The notes under the pieces: model-generated
The model's input: only the letters and a program-made list of their open reading frames with translations
Databases searched by the model: none
Told to the model about the DNA's origin: nothing
Part shown: positions 42,642-54,243 of the stretch, piece by piece
Layout of the letters: each line of letters starts with the position of its first letter
Numbering within the stretch: position 1 is the stretch's first letter
Translations under genes and position numbers: made by a program
Assembly: GCA_012976225.1 (NCBI GenBank)
Contig: JAAVVG010000046.1
Span: 1 to 64,000, forward strand
Reading direction: 5' to 3'
Origin: Golubevia sp. BC0850
Taxonomy: Eukaryota > Basidiomycota > Exobasidiomycetes > Golubeviales > Golubeviaceae
DNA: 64,000 bases

Positions 42642-44096
42642 TCACGACTGCACATGACCCTCAGTCTTGAGAGACTCTTCGTAGGTTGGCTGGTCAGTGT
42701 ATCCCCTTTCTTCTCCCCCGTAAAAGGTACTGCGGTCGTAAGGGTTGAGGGGCCAACGTCTTTGGATACGCTCAGGAAGATCTAAAGGAGAGATTGGAAC
42801 AGGTGAAGAAGAAAGACGTTTCATGGAGTCAGTAACGGAAGAAAAGATCCAGTCTTGAAAGAGGGCAGCCTCCGTGCGGAAACTCACCTGGATTTGCAAT
42901 GAAATGTCTACCAAAAGCATAAAGATCGTTTGGATGAGACTGAGATGCTTCCAAAGAGTTCTCTGGGGTACAACCACCACTGAGTGAGCAGAAGAAGAGA
43001 ACCGTGAGAATAAGTATCAGTCAAGATTTTGGCAGAAAGGAGCCTCTGATTTTGCTTGCTTCCACTTTACTCACGCAGTGATGAATCTGACGCCAGTTCC
43101 GCTCTGGTTCTTTTTGTTGGATTCTTCAACGATATCTCTGAAAGGTTGTAAGCTCTCTTCCTTATCGACATCCTCTTCCTTCTTATCATCACTTCCAGCG
43201 ATTCTTGATTCGACTCCATGAATGTAAGCCAGGTTTGGATATCTTGAGATTAGCTCCTTGATGTATGGGATGAAAGTATCATAGGGCTTCTCCATCTTCA
43301 TACCTTGAAACTCGGAGAATGGGGAGAATCTAATCGAAACCTTCTCCTGTCCGATTGCCTTCACACATGCTTCCACCACCTCCAAACCAAGACGCATTCT
43401 GTTAGAGACTGATCCTCCGTAGTTATCGGTACGGTGATTGGAAACATCTTGAAGGAATTGATCGATGAGGTAACTGCGAAGAGAATGAAATGAAAGAGAA
43501 GAGGAGTGTGAGATTCTCGACGGGAGAGAAGGAGCGTTCTCTGTCGTCTGTCTATAGAATGATCCCATAACTCACCCGTTCGCTCCGTGAATCTCGATTC
43601 CGTCGAATCCTGCTTCCACTGCGAGCTTAGCAGAGGCAGCAAAATCATCGACGACCCCTTTGATCTCCTCGATAGTAAGAGCCTTCGAGGTCTCGGCTTT
43701 CTCGTTGACTTTAGTTTCACTTGCAGATAGAGGCGGGTAAGAGACTCCATTGTACTCGTAAGTGGCAGCTGAGGCTCTTCCTAAGTGCCAAAGCTGACAG
43801 TAGATGATGGAACCTTTATCATGGACCTCCTTGACGATCTTTTTCCAGCCCTCCACTTGCTGTTCGTTCCATAGTCCAGGAGCTAACTTGTAACTTCCTC
43901 CAGATGGAGAGATGATAGTAGCCTCTGTGATAAGGAATCCACCTTTGGACGAACGTTGAGCGTAGTAGGTGGATTGGTACGGCTTAGTTGGAACGTACTC
44001 GATGTTTCTGAGACGAGTTAGAGGAGCTAGTGCAATTCTGTGAGATAGAGTCTCCTTTCCGAGTTGGATGGGTTGGAACAATTGATCTTGGGTCAT
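42642..44096 (-). CDS. Old Yellow Enzyme family NADPH dehydrogenase, copy 1
   Basis: FMN-dependent ene-reductase (TIM barrel) reducing alpha,beta-unsaturated carbonyls. Exons on the minus strand: 43576-44096, 43075-43473, 42888-42979 and 42642-42781, joining to 383 aa. Landmarks: LFQPIQLGKETLSHRIALAP, LTRLRNIEYVPT, GGFLITEATIISPSGG, PGLWNEQQVEGWKKIV, CQLWHLGRAS, DGIEIHGANGYLIDQFLQ (His-x2-Asn substrate anchor), DNYGGSVSNRMRLGLEVV, RFSPFSEFQGM and [16 protein letters not shown]. It ends GYTDQPTYEES. The closest relative here is the copy at 56.2-57.8 kb. It converges with GH45 across 277 bp. Confidence 0.95.
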
Positions 44097-44704
44097 GATG
44101 AGATGTTTTTTGGATGAGAATGGGAAAGAAGAAGAAGGAGATCAAAAGAACTTCCTTTTAATCTCCTTCGGTGCGGCCTCGCTTCTAATAAGTGAATGAG
44201 TTAATTCCGGCCGTAGTGGAGGGACGAAGGTCGATGAGGCCGAGGGAAGATGAAAGAAGGATGACGAAGCATAAACTCTGCCATCTAGGTTGGCCTAGAT
44301 TGGATTGCTTTTAACAGTGGAAAAGCAAAGAGAGATTACAAGTTGGAGTCTTGATCATGGAGGTTCCATAACGTTCCATTGGCAAAGGCGTTCACTGGCC
44401 ACGACAGCTGGCGCGCATTAGTTTTCTAGCTCTGACTGGCCTTATAAGTCGAAGAGAACGAAGCGGGTAGTAAACTCAGCGATTTTCGAGAGGCCCTAGA
44501 AGGCAACAGCGGAGAGCCACGCGAGTCAAGGCTCGCGTTTGCCCTCTTTCTTCTTTCCCCCTTTCTGTAACAATCTGCTTCTCGATTTCTTGTTTTGATC
44601 TGTGAAGGACGTAACTGGCTGATAACCCCTTCGCGAAAGCGATCAATTGGACCATCGAACAAGACTATGAAGTTAAAGAAGCCTAAATTGTACAAAATCT
44701 CTCT
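44097..44704. other. 600-bp gap between OYE copy 1 and the membrane-protein gene
   Basis: No supported gene. It must contain the promoter of OYE copy 1 and the 3' UTR of the next minus-strand gene. Confidence 0.4.
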
Positions 44705-46208
44705 CTACCTCTGATTGTTCCCAGCCCAAATCGATCGAGGAGGTTTCCTTTCTTCCATTCCAATCTCCACTCCTTTGACTTCATCGCTCATTCCTAAAGT
44801 AGAATAGTTCCCTCCTTGTTTCTTTCCATCTTCCTTAGAGACGGACCAACCAGCCAGTACAGAGACGATTCTGTAAAAAGAGCACAAAGAGAAAAAAAAA
44901 AAGAGGTTGGTCTGATACCTAGAAGTTTCCAACTAGCTTCCTTGTTCGAACTCACGTCACAACGATACACATAATTCCACCCAAGCCCATCGAGAGGCCA
45001 ACTTCCCAAGATTGGAAATGAGCGGCATACATGAAGAGACCTAACAACTCCATAGCACCAGCTAAAGAGATTAACCAAGAGACTCCCAAAGTTAAACGAT
45101 CTAGAATACAGACTGTTAGAGGAGAAAGTTTCCTCGGTTCTATAATTGTATCTCCTTGTTTCTGAAAAGCGTCTGCGTTGAAGACTTGCAAACCACTTGA
45201 ATCCTTTCCATGACCACTAGTGGCTGGAGTTTGAAGGGTTATAGAGACAGCAATCAATCCTACGGCAAGAAGAGCTGCGTAGATGTTTAAGATTAAGGCA
45301 GCTTGAGTAAGTCCGAGAATTACAGGGCCCCAGGCTCCTTCTCCTTCTAGAGGATTCCTGTAGTAGGTTAGAAGAGTAGTCGTGGTTCCAGCAAGAAGAG
45401 TTGCTAGAGTTGCATAGGTAGAAAGAATGGCCTTGGCTTGAGGAACTGGAAAGGGTTGCGGGTAGGAGAGGTGACATTGAGCGTGAAGCCATGTCTTTAG
45501 CTGCGTCTCTGTTCAGGATAACTCACTAGACCAATCTGAATGAGATAATCCAGAGACTTCTACAAGGCAAGAAAGGAGCTAAGTTAGCTTTCATGCGACC
45601 ATCGCCTCCTATCATGCTGCTCTCCTTTCTACCCCTAGCCAGCCTCTCTTCTCTCTCTCAAACTCACTGTCATCTCCATCTCCTTTCTTCTTCCCCCCCT
45701 TGTTTCCCCATTCATGATGACCAGAGGGAGCGCCAGTTCTAGTCGGACCAACTCCAAAACTTGGAAGGAATTGATCTACGACATGCTGTAGAGGAGAAGG
45801 TTGTGGATGGTATGAACCAGCTCCGCCGTAGTTGTTAGGTTGATGACTATGATGTTTCGACGGAGGAGCAGGTGGTGGATCGTAGAAATTGGATTTTAGA
45901 TTGGAAGTTGTTGGATTGTCTGTCAAAGTCCTTAGACTGGAATGAGAGTCTCTTCTTGGTGATTGATCAACAGATGAACGCCTTCCAGATGGAGAGGAGG
46001 GATTACTTGGTTGAGAATGAGAAGGAGTAGAACGAGTTGAAGCTGATTTTGAGACTGGTGGTCGAGGATTAGGAGCAGAGTTTGATGGTGTTACAGTGCT
46101 GAGCCTACGAGGCGGCGGTGGAATCAGATTGGAAGTAGAATTTGAAATAGAAGTAGGAGATTGGGTATCAAGGTTGGGAGAATGAGGATCAATTCTAGGA
46201 AAAGGCAT
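44705..46208 (-). CDS. Uncharacterised multi-pass membrane protein with a Pro/Ser-rich N-terminus
   Basis: Exons on the minus strand: 45633-46208, 45527-45559, 44956-45500 and 44705-44870, joining to 439 aa. The first ~190 residues are Pro/Ser-rich, with PPPAPPSKHHSHQPNNYGG and a Lys/Asp/Glu stretch ahead of the membrane part. After KSLDYLIQIGLLKTWLHAQ come about four hydrophobic segments: AILSTYATLATLLAG, LGLTQAALILNIYAALLAVG, WLISLAGAMELLGLFMYAAH and LGGIMCIVVTIVSVLAGWSV. The C-terminal tail is charged and probably cytosolic. Intron 1 uses a less usual GTAGAA donor, chosen because it alone keeps the frame; exon 2 is only 33 nt. I recognise no family. It lies 365 bp downstream of YTP1 on the same strand. 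Confidence 0.7.
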
Positions 46209-46573
46209 GACCAGAGGTGTTAGATTGAATTGAAAAGTATGGGAAGGAGATTGTCTGCTTGTCTGCTTGCTTGTGCTGAATTGAGTTTTGATATTTCGTA
46301 AAGTCGTTAAAAGTCGTTAAAAGGATGAGAAGGTTGCTTTCGGATCAAGGATCCGGAGAGAGGGAAAAAAAAGGTGTTGTGGTTTAGGAGCAAGGGGCAA
46401 AAGGCGGGGGAAGCTAACAGCTAACAACTCGCAGCAATTCAGCGCTTCAATTCGCCAGATTGAGTCTTTTCTTCTTTCCAATTGAGAAAAGTTCAACAGA
46501 AACTGAGAAATTGCAAGGCGGTGTATGGTACAAAGTTTGAAAGAAACATCCTTTTCCCGAACAGAGCGAATCA

Positions 46574-48731
46574 CTACCTCCTGGGTTCATCTCTAAAAGA
46601 TCCCAATTCCCTGGCATCTTCTTGTCCTTCTTCATCATCGTCTTCATCGAACAAAACATGTCTTCCATCTCCTTCTCCATCCTCCTCTTCAACCTTGAAG
46701 TGTCCATTCCCATTAGGACCTCTCTGCGACATCTCATGAGAAGCAGATCTTGAATCTCCATTCAAGCCATTGCTTAGCCTCGAATAAAGTCCTCCATTCC
46801 CTCGTTCTACACCTCCACTTCCTTGGTTCAGAGTTTGGTAATATCTCGAGGCTCCATTCCTTCCGCCCCAAGCAATGTAGAGGTCAATCAAGACATTGGA
46901 CCAAAAGAAAATGGCTAGAGAGACCGAGAAATCGATTAGACCCCATGTGATGTGATCTAGACCTTTCGAATCTGCCCATCTGAGTTCTTCGTCTGTTCCA
47001 GACATGAAGAGGACTGTTGGAAGGAAGGTGAAAGTTCAGCGAACGAACAACGAGATCTATTCTCGTCTTTGCGTCTATCTCCTTTGATCTATTACTCACT
47101 ACCAGATGCCACCAAAAGATAAGGAGGAAGATATTGCCAGCTCTTGATGTCGAACCATTGAGTTTCACCGGGTGTAGAGGAACCGTCTCTAAATTCCCCA
47201 GTTGGAGAGGTACCTGAAGGTTCGTCTTTCATGATGAAGCAGATCTCGATGATTCTAGCAAGTCCTGCGGCCATAAGAGAGTATCCGAAAAGAGCATGAA
47301 CCATTGTAGAAAGCATCTAAGGAGCCGAAGAAGGGAAGGTAAAAGGGAAGATGAGAGGGAGTTCATTCTACTTGATAAGATTGTGATCTGAGGAGGCTCA
47401 CCAGCTCTTGTGCATGGCCTGACATAGCCCAACCAGTGATGATCTGTAGATTAGATCGAAGGAAAGAGACGGATAATAAGTCTCGAGGTCTGTTCGAGCG
47501 AAGAAAAGTGATTACAACTCACCAACATCACTGCTGGGAAGATACTTCTCTTTCCCTTTCTACTCGTCCATATCCCAGCTGCTCCTCCAAATACCCACAC
47601 CACACCGAGCATGCTTGAGGGCAGGAATGGAATTAGAGAACAAGAATTGGGGTGTTAGAAGGCAAATGTGGAACGTTGCCTCTTCCTTTCATGACACTCA
47701 CGTATGTTGAAGATCTTTATGAGTCCAAGGTCCACCATGATGTTCAGTAAATGCATTTACTAGACCCCAAAGGAAGATCACCGAGCTATCGAAGAACTCT
47801 TGAGAACAGCCTCTTCTTCTCAACCAAGCTCCGCCGCATTTCATCATGATAAGAAGGATGATGGAATAGGCTGTGAATGCACTACCCATGATATGATGAG
47901 CTAGACATTGACCTAAACGACCTCCATTGCACCATGATTGTAAGGTAGTCAATCCGAAGAGCTGAGGAGGGGAAGGGGAATGGCTTATCAGAAGCTGCGA
48001 AGATGCATGTTTCCCATTGCCTCTCCGATTTCCTTCGGTCTCTTCCCATGATTGCCTTGTGTTATCCCTCAGTATCTTTCCAAACTCATCTGTCCAACCT
48101 CATCCGCCATCGAAAGCCACTCACCATTTGAACAAAGCCAATGACAGGGAAAGTCTTGCCCAGCAATGAATGAGTGAATAGGACCACAGGTCTTACTCTC
48201 TTCTCACCACCCCACTTGAGATGAAGCCTCAGATAGCATCCCAAGAAAGCTTGACTTGCTAGATAGATGACTAGTATTGAAGCTGTAGTTCCATGGACAG
48301 TATGAGGAAAGCTTCGAGATGGAGCTCCAGGATTTGAATGACCTAAGAAGAAGCCAGCGACAGTGAAAGCTAGTGACAGGATTGAAAGAGGCACATGCAT
48401 TCTATGTCTTATCATTCCCAGTACCATTGTCACTGTAGTCAAGGAAGTGAGAGGCGGGCAAGGTTAGAAATCTCTCTCATTCCAGAGGACACAAGCAGGT
48501 GAACTTACGAGGAAAAAGAACAGTCCAAGTAAATGCTTGAACGGCGATGTGAATCCATAGTACTGTAGCGACCGGTGCTTTTGGATCTGCTGGAGTTGTT
48601 TGATGATGTTCATGAGCAGATGCAAAGTTGACTAGAAGGATGAGTGAAAGGAGGGTCTTCCTCGCCACACCGGCGGTAGCGATGCCTCTCCAAGAATGCC
48701 TCAAAGATGCTACTTGACCAGCGGAAATCAT
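46574..48731 (-). CDS. YTP1: YTP1-like membrane protein (DUF2427 + Ytp1 domain)
   Basis: Exons on the minus strand: 48509-48731, 48125-48432, 47702-47961, 47523-47613, 47402-47443, 47103-47316 and 46574-47013, joining to 525 aa. Residues ~24-40 (KTLLSLILLVNFASA) are a signal or first membrane segment, followed by His-rich AHEHHQ. The first half has the cytochrome b561-like DUF2427 layout: LWIHIAVQAFTWTVLFP, MIRHRMHVPLSIL, SFPHTVHG and RVRPVVLFTHSLLGK. The Ytp1 half reads QSWCNGGRLGQCLAHHIMGS, NAFTEHHGGPWTHKDLQHT, GIWTSRKGKRSIFPAVM, ITGWAMSGHAQE and MVHALFGYSLMAAGLARIIE. It ends in a Glu/Asp-rich soluble tail. The conserved histidines suggest haem or metal binding, but the function of this family is not established. 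Exon 5 is 42 nt. Confidence 0.9.
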
Positions 48732-49191
48732 TCTCAGCAGTTAATCTGCTGAATCGAGAATGGATCTTAGGTAAGTGGGAAGAGGGAGGAAAGGAAAGAT
48801 TGAGGTTCACGGAGACTTTGGTTCCGACGGTCTCAGCTGTTGGCGCATTCATCCTGCACTTTGCTATTTGGTCTCTATGGTTTTATGATGGAGAGCTCTT
48901 TCAGCCTTGGGAAAGTCTGGACCAGGAGAAAGAGGAGAAGAGAGAGAGATGCGATGACGACGTGACGCAAAGTGGTCAAAGCTTTTTCTTTGTATCGAGA
49001 TTCGATAACGGTGGACTGATCACCCGATGACTTGCCAACAATTCCTATCAGTACCATCGACATAGAATTTAGAACGAGTGTCGAAGCTCAATCAGGGTGC
49101 GATTGGAGTGGGACATATAGGAGAAGCTTTAAATGCTGACCCCTCTTTCTGGATTCGTCGACCCCCCAAATTCATCGTCCTCACCACCCAG
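48732..49191. promoter_or_regulatory. Divergent promoter, YTP1 / CxxC protein
   Basis: 460 bp without a supported gene; contains an AGAGAGAGAG run near 48940 and no clear TATA box. Confidence 0.4.
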
Positions 49192-50824
49192 ATGACTTCC
49201 AACAGCTCCCTCCTTCTTCCAGACTGGTCTCCAGTGGAACCTTCCATCAGTCAAGACTCTCAAATCACTATCAAACCTCGAGACTTTCAATCTCACTCCC
49301 TCGCAACCACGGGAATCGAACCTCAACAGAAGTCTGTCCACATCGACGATGTGATGGAATTGGATGACGACGAAGAAGCAGGCAGTACTGAGGATTCCGA
49401 ATGTACTTCCAGATTCTCCGATGACTCAGACGAGGAGGAAGAGGAAGTCAAGAAGGTGAGCCTGCTTTGGCTGCCACTGTCGACTTTGTTGCGAGATGAC
49501 TGACCCCCTGCTTTTCTACTCTTCGGGTCCTCACAGCTTTTCTCCAACAGCAAGCCTTTCTCGAACTTCACCAAGACACTCAACAAAAGCATTTCTAATG
49601 GGTCTTTACGTTCAAAGTTCTCGAGTCCTTCACTCAAGCTTTCAGCATTTTCTACGGACAGTACAGCTTCAGAGGATTCGAATGAGACAGCAAGATTGGA
49701 CGTACCACCCAGGACTCCATCTCCTGGGAGATCTTTCTTCAATTCTACTTCGTCCCTGCTCAGGAGTAAACGTAGTTCTCCCCCACCTGCTCCTAAATCG
49801 AAAACTCTGAGATCAACCAAAAGCTCCGGAAGCTTGAGAGAAAAGCTCTCCGCTCTATCCCCAACCAAACTGATGTATCCTAGTTTAAAGGATAAAATGA
49901 TGACTGAGCTGATGGCTCAAAACCGTGAAATGGTGTTGAGTAGGAAAGGTGGTCTCATCGAAAAGGGACTTCTTGATAACTGCGAGAAATGCGACAATCA
50001 GCTGGGGCTAACAAGAAGGATCTGGGTAGACACCGACCAGGTGAGTTTGAGAAAGGAGGTCTGAGTATTTATTCAAAGAGCTCATCAAATCTCCTCCCTT
50101 TTGATCCTCTTAGCTTCTCTGCGAAGATTGTCTCAACTCCGCCGTCTCTCGCGTCTCACGTCAGATCAAGTTGTCGACTCTAGGTAATCCTTCACCATCC
50201 AAGGTCTCTCATTCACCGCATCAAAGCATTTCTATCATTATGTCTAAGCTGATATCCGATGATCCTTCTCCTCCACGCTACTCATCTGAACACCCCGACG
50301 AGGTCTCCTTCATCCAAATGGACTCAACTCCCAGCGCTCTGTTCTCATTTGGCAGGATGCAGCCAGGCTTTGGGGTTAAGGGCCTGTCTTTCACTCCCTC
50401 CGAAGAGTCAAGTTCCGTCAAAATTTTGCAAGAAGACGCCGCCACTCAAGAAGAAACCCAGAAGAAATATCGACCCTGGTTAAAGGCTCGTCGCTCCATG
50501 TCAGCGGGTTTCAATCTCTCCCACTTCTTCAACTCAACTCCAGCCCCTCTATCTAAGTCCAATCCTGAGAAAATCACGAGAGCCGAAGTAGGAAATCCTG
50601 ATGTCTTCGAAAGTGAGACTCTCTCTTCTAAAACAAGCCCGCTCAAGAGTCCGTTCACGTACGCCGTTTCCTCTCCACTTAAGAGAAGACCAGAAGAGAT
50701 CGACATGAGAATGGGGGACAGTGAAGAGAGACTGAATAAGCACTACCTCAACTGGATGACAATCTTGATCGGGAAATTGGAGGTAGACGAAGCTGGAGAA
50801 ATGGTCGTGGTTCACGAGAGTTAA
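49192..50824 (+). CDS. Uncharacterised protein with a paired CxxC motif
   Basis: Exons 49192-49455, 49537-50040 and 50114-50824 join to 492 aa. The ATG at 49192 is the first in frame. The N-terminus is Ser/Asp/Glu-rich with a long acidic tract before intron 1. The middle is Ser/Pro/Lys-rich (RTPSPGRSFF, SPPPAPKSKTLR). The likely ordered part spans intron 2: SLKDKMMTELMAQNREMVLS, LLDNCEKCDNQLGL, then RRIWVDTDQLLCEDCLNSAV. This gives CxxC, about 20 residues, CxxC, a plausible zinc-ribbon or LIM-like half-finger. The rest is Ser-rich, with SP sites typical of CDK substrates, and ends YLNWMTILIGKLEVDE. I recognise no family. Confidence 0.75.
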
Positions 50825-50896
50825 GTTTGTAACAGTAGATACGAAAAGGGGAATCTTAGAATTACAGTGATTTAAAGTTACGAGCAACAAAGCCTT

Positions 50897-52968
50897 TCAC
50901 AAAACGCCATAGCTCCAATCCATCATGAACTTGACCCTAGCAAAAGTGACATTAAAGATCGGATGAGTTGGTAGAATAGAGTTTGCTCTTCCAACAGCGT
51001 CCCTCTCAGCTTGACTCTGACTTTCCTTCGTTCCAGCATATCCTTTGGTAAATCCAGGAATGATGGTATGTTTCGAAAGCGGCATATAACCTAGGGCAGC
51101 TGCGTAAGCTTCCTTTCTCCACGCCTCCGACTTTTCCGAATCCGGACTCAATTCCGAGTTCGAAGATTTTGAAACTTGTTTTCTTGATCGATCGAATTCA
51201 GTTCTGAAAGCTTGAGCTATCGATCTGCTCGGTCGAACGATATGTTGAGCCAAAGACATCCCACTCAGATTGTAGCAAGTGTGATAAGCATCTGGTCTCT
51301 TTCCTGGCTTATCTCTTAGACCTCCAGATCCCGTCGTATTCTGAGCGGCTATTAATATGTAGAGTTGAAGTGATAGACGATCGAATAATGAAGGATCTGA
51401 GAGAGTGCAGGAGTAGCTCGTCAGCGGAGGACTCCTCTAGCCAAATCTGATCCTGAATCTATACTCACCATCGTCATCGTCCTCTTCATCTGTCGACCAC
51501 CCATTCTCACTATCGGAACTCCCGTCTTCCGCTACCTTCGTCGAACTTTCTCCATCCTTGCCATTGGCGTTCGACTCCAGCGCTTTCTCTTCCTTCGCTT
51601 TCCAAACCTTCTCATCATCTTCCTGCTTCCAATCTTCGACTTCCAAAGTAGATTCCAAGACCGAAAACATTCCACCACCAGCAAACCATCCATAGCATCC
51701 ATCTACCAGCTTGTTGGTTCTACCTCTCATTCCACCTCCTTCGATTGGAGTTCCTTGAAGAGAAGTGCAGTGTCTTAGAAGGGTTGAAGTATTCAGAGGA
51801 CCAGAAGCTGAATTTGAAAAAGCTTTATTAGGTAAAGTTGAGTTGAGATAGGAAGAGGGGTTGGGTAGAAGTTGGAGGGATAGATGAGTGGCAGCTCCAC
51901 AGTAGGTGTATCCGCCATGGGCTTCTCCTAGAGGAGGTCTTGGAGCCTTGAGCTCTAAAGTTGGCTTGGAGGATTCAGAGAAAATGTAGGTCGGGTGACA
52001 AGCTGCGGCTAATCCTCCCTCGTAGGTTTGGCAACTGTGGAAAGGTGAGATAAAGAGATGCAATGTCAAGGTCAGTCCTTCAGAGCTGTATCAAGCAACA
52101 CTAAATGATTACTCAGAACAAGAACTCACCCAGCTACAAAATCGCCCATTCCTTCCACGATTTCAGGTGTACAGATTCCAAGGAGAAGAGTGATGCACAT
52201 CACACAGTAGGACGCTCTCACATCGACTTCTCCGCCTACGTGTACTAGATAAGAGCCATCTGGTTGTTTGAGCGATAGAATCCAAGCGAGCATCTTGGGT
52301 CTGAGAGGCAAAATTTCGATGGGAGAAGGCAAAAGGTTACTCGATAGCTCTCTTTCTTCAGTCTCTCTCACTTTCTCCCCCTCTTTCATGTTATCACCTT
52401 CGTCTACTCTCTCGATTCGACTACTGAGCGTCTGTACTCACCTGTCGATCTCATCCCATCCACCACCTGACAACTCTGAGCCATTTCCCACATCAGCTTC
52501 CTCCTCAGTAGGAGTCTTCCCTCTACCACCTACGATAGCCAGAGCAGAAATGGCAGCATAAGTCGACATGAGATGACTGTTCTGACCAGGTCCACCTCCA
52601 AATCCACCAGTCTGCTTGTTCTGAAAGGAGAGCAAAGTTCTAATAGCTCTAGCTTTCATCTTGGAGTCCAAAGAGACAGATAGAAGATCGTGAGAATGCA
52701 ATACCCAATAGAGTAACCATGCTCTACTTGAGTCAACTGTGATATAACCAGAAGGTAATGGTTCTAGAACTTTAGATGTGAAAGAGAGATGAGAAGATCT
52801 GGCTAGGATTGGAATTGATGGAGTTGTGGAGGATGAAGGAGATTGCTTTCTGTAAATTTGAAAGAGCTCTTGAATTGATGCTTCAGTTTCTATTTGATCC
52901 CAAGAGGTTGAAGTAGGAATTGAATCTTGAGGAGTTGGCCAAACTAGAGATGGGTTCAGAGCTGCCAT
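50897..52968 (-). CDS. RAM1: Protein farnesyltransferase subunit beta
   Basis: Catalytic beta subunit that transfers farnesyl to CaaX proteins such as Ras and mating pheromones. Exons on the minus strand: 52442-52968, 52130-52300, 51469-52034 and 50897-51396, joining to 587 aa. The alpha-alpha barrel repeats are visible as GGFGGGPGQNSHLMSTYAAI, PDGSYLVHVGGEVDVRASYC, QTYEGGLAAACHPT and EAHGGYTYCGAATHLS. The zinc ligands are present: Asp and Cys in NKLVDGCYGWFAGG and His in RPDAYHTCYNLSG. The protein is much longer than the human subunit (437 aa). An acidic insert of about 70 residues (EDGSSDSENGWSTDEEDDDD and preceding Lys/Glu-rich part) separates the zinc ligands, and a C-terminal part of roughly 100 residues is rich in charged residues. 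Confidence 0.95.
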
Positions 52969-53370
52969 GATAGGTCGAATGGAATGTGTTGCTTGCTTGA
53001 GGGGACTGGTTCAGGATTTCTAGAGAGATGACGATATGACGATAAGAAGAGGGGATTGAATTGTAGTCACTGACTTTTGGATAATCTTGAAGCTTCTTAA
53101 AGAGGCAGTTCTTCCATCAGAGAGGCAAAGGTAAGTGTTGGTCTCTCGGGAGGACAAAGGTAAGCTCCAAGTTCTTTGTTCTCTCTCCATTCTCTCGCAA
53201 CGCCAAATCAAGCTCATCTCTTTCTGGAATTTTGATTTGGTTGAATTTCCAAGCTCATCACGCAATTCAACAACAAAAGGAAGAGATAAGGCAGCAGGCA
53301 GACGGATAGGAAGAGGCTTGTGTAGTTGTGCAAAAGGTAGGAGAATGCGATTCATCTGATTCACTCTCGT
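52969..53370. other. Gap between RAM1 start and the cupin gene end
   Basis: 400 bp with no supported gene. It holds the RAM1 promoter and the cupin 3' UTR. Confidence 0.4.
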
Positions 53371-53922
53371 TCAAAGCTCCCCTGGTCCTCTGTTTCCAAC
53401 GAACTGAAGAAGAGAGAGTATGGGAGGGAAGTTCCGGAAGTCAGGTCAGAAATCAGTATAACGATGGTTTGACAGCATGATCGTCCATCTATCTTCTCCA
53501 ACACAGTCCGGTACTCACGAAAGCTTTCGCCTCATTAGGACTAGAGAACTCAATCTTCGAACCTTTTGGAAGGCTGATAGAGTCTCCCACTTTGGCAATC
53601 CACTGTTTTCCATTCGATAGATCCTTCAAGTGAAGCTCTCCTTCTAAAATCATCTTGAATTCATCATACTTGTATTCGAAGATCAATGGCTTGTCGTCTT
53701 TCTTCTGTACATAGATTCCAGCTGATAACAATGAAGATGGACTGGAGGCGATGTCACCAAGGCGAGCTCCTGTGGGAGAGAAAGGGTAAATGTCAGTGAC
53801 TCAGTGACAGTCGAAGAGATAAGACTGGCGATCATGCTACACTCACCTAGACCTAGATCAGCTAGCTTGGTACTGGTTGAAGCTCCGGAGAAGACAGTGA
53901 TTTCTTTTGAGAATTCGGTCAT
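53371..53922 (-). CDS. Small cupin protein, EutQ-like
   Basis: Exons on the minus strand: 53847-53922, 53519-53769 and 53371-53403, joining to 119 aa. A single cupin barrel is seen: SAGIYVQKKDDKPLIFEYKY, DEFKMILEGELHLKD and VGDSISLPKGSKIEFSSPNE, then AFFVGNRGPGEL encoded mainly by a 33-nt last exon. The layout matches EutQ-like cupins (DUF861/EutQ type), which lack the full His metal triad; here the first motif has Tyr and Glu where metal-binding cupins have His-x-His. Substrate is unknown. It is divergent from the haem-demethylase-like gene across 321 bp. Confidence 0.85.
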
Positions 53923-54013
53923 GTTCGTGAGTGGAAGAGTGTTGGTGAGGGAGGTTGGCAGAAGAGGGAAAGAGGTGGGACAAAAAGATGTACTTCAACT
54001 TTGGGTCCCTCTC

Positions 54014-54020
54014 TTATATA
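54014..54020 (-). promoter_or_regulatory. TATA box of the cupin gene
   Basis: TATATAA on the minus strand, about 92 bp upstream of the cupin ATG at 53922. Confidence 0.5.
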
Positions 54021-54243
54021 GCTTTGGAAGACATTTCTTCCAAGGCTCAGAAGACGTACCCTTCCATTGAGTGAAACGGAAAAGTTCCGGGTACTAGTGA
54101 GAGAGAGTGAGGCAGCCCGATAAGCTATCAAGTCACAGGATCTGGAAAGCATCCCGATGTTCCGGTGCTATCTTCTCACTTCTTGAGAAAGTATTTAAGC
54201 CAATCAATGTATTCATCTTCGACTCTTTGTCAAATCCCCGATC

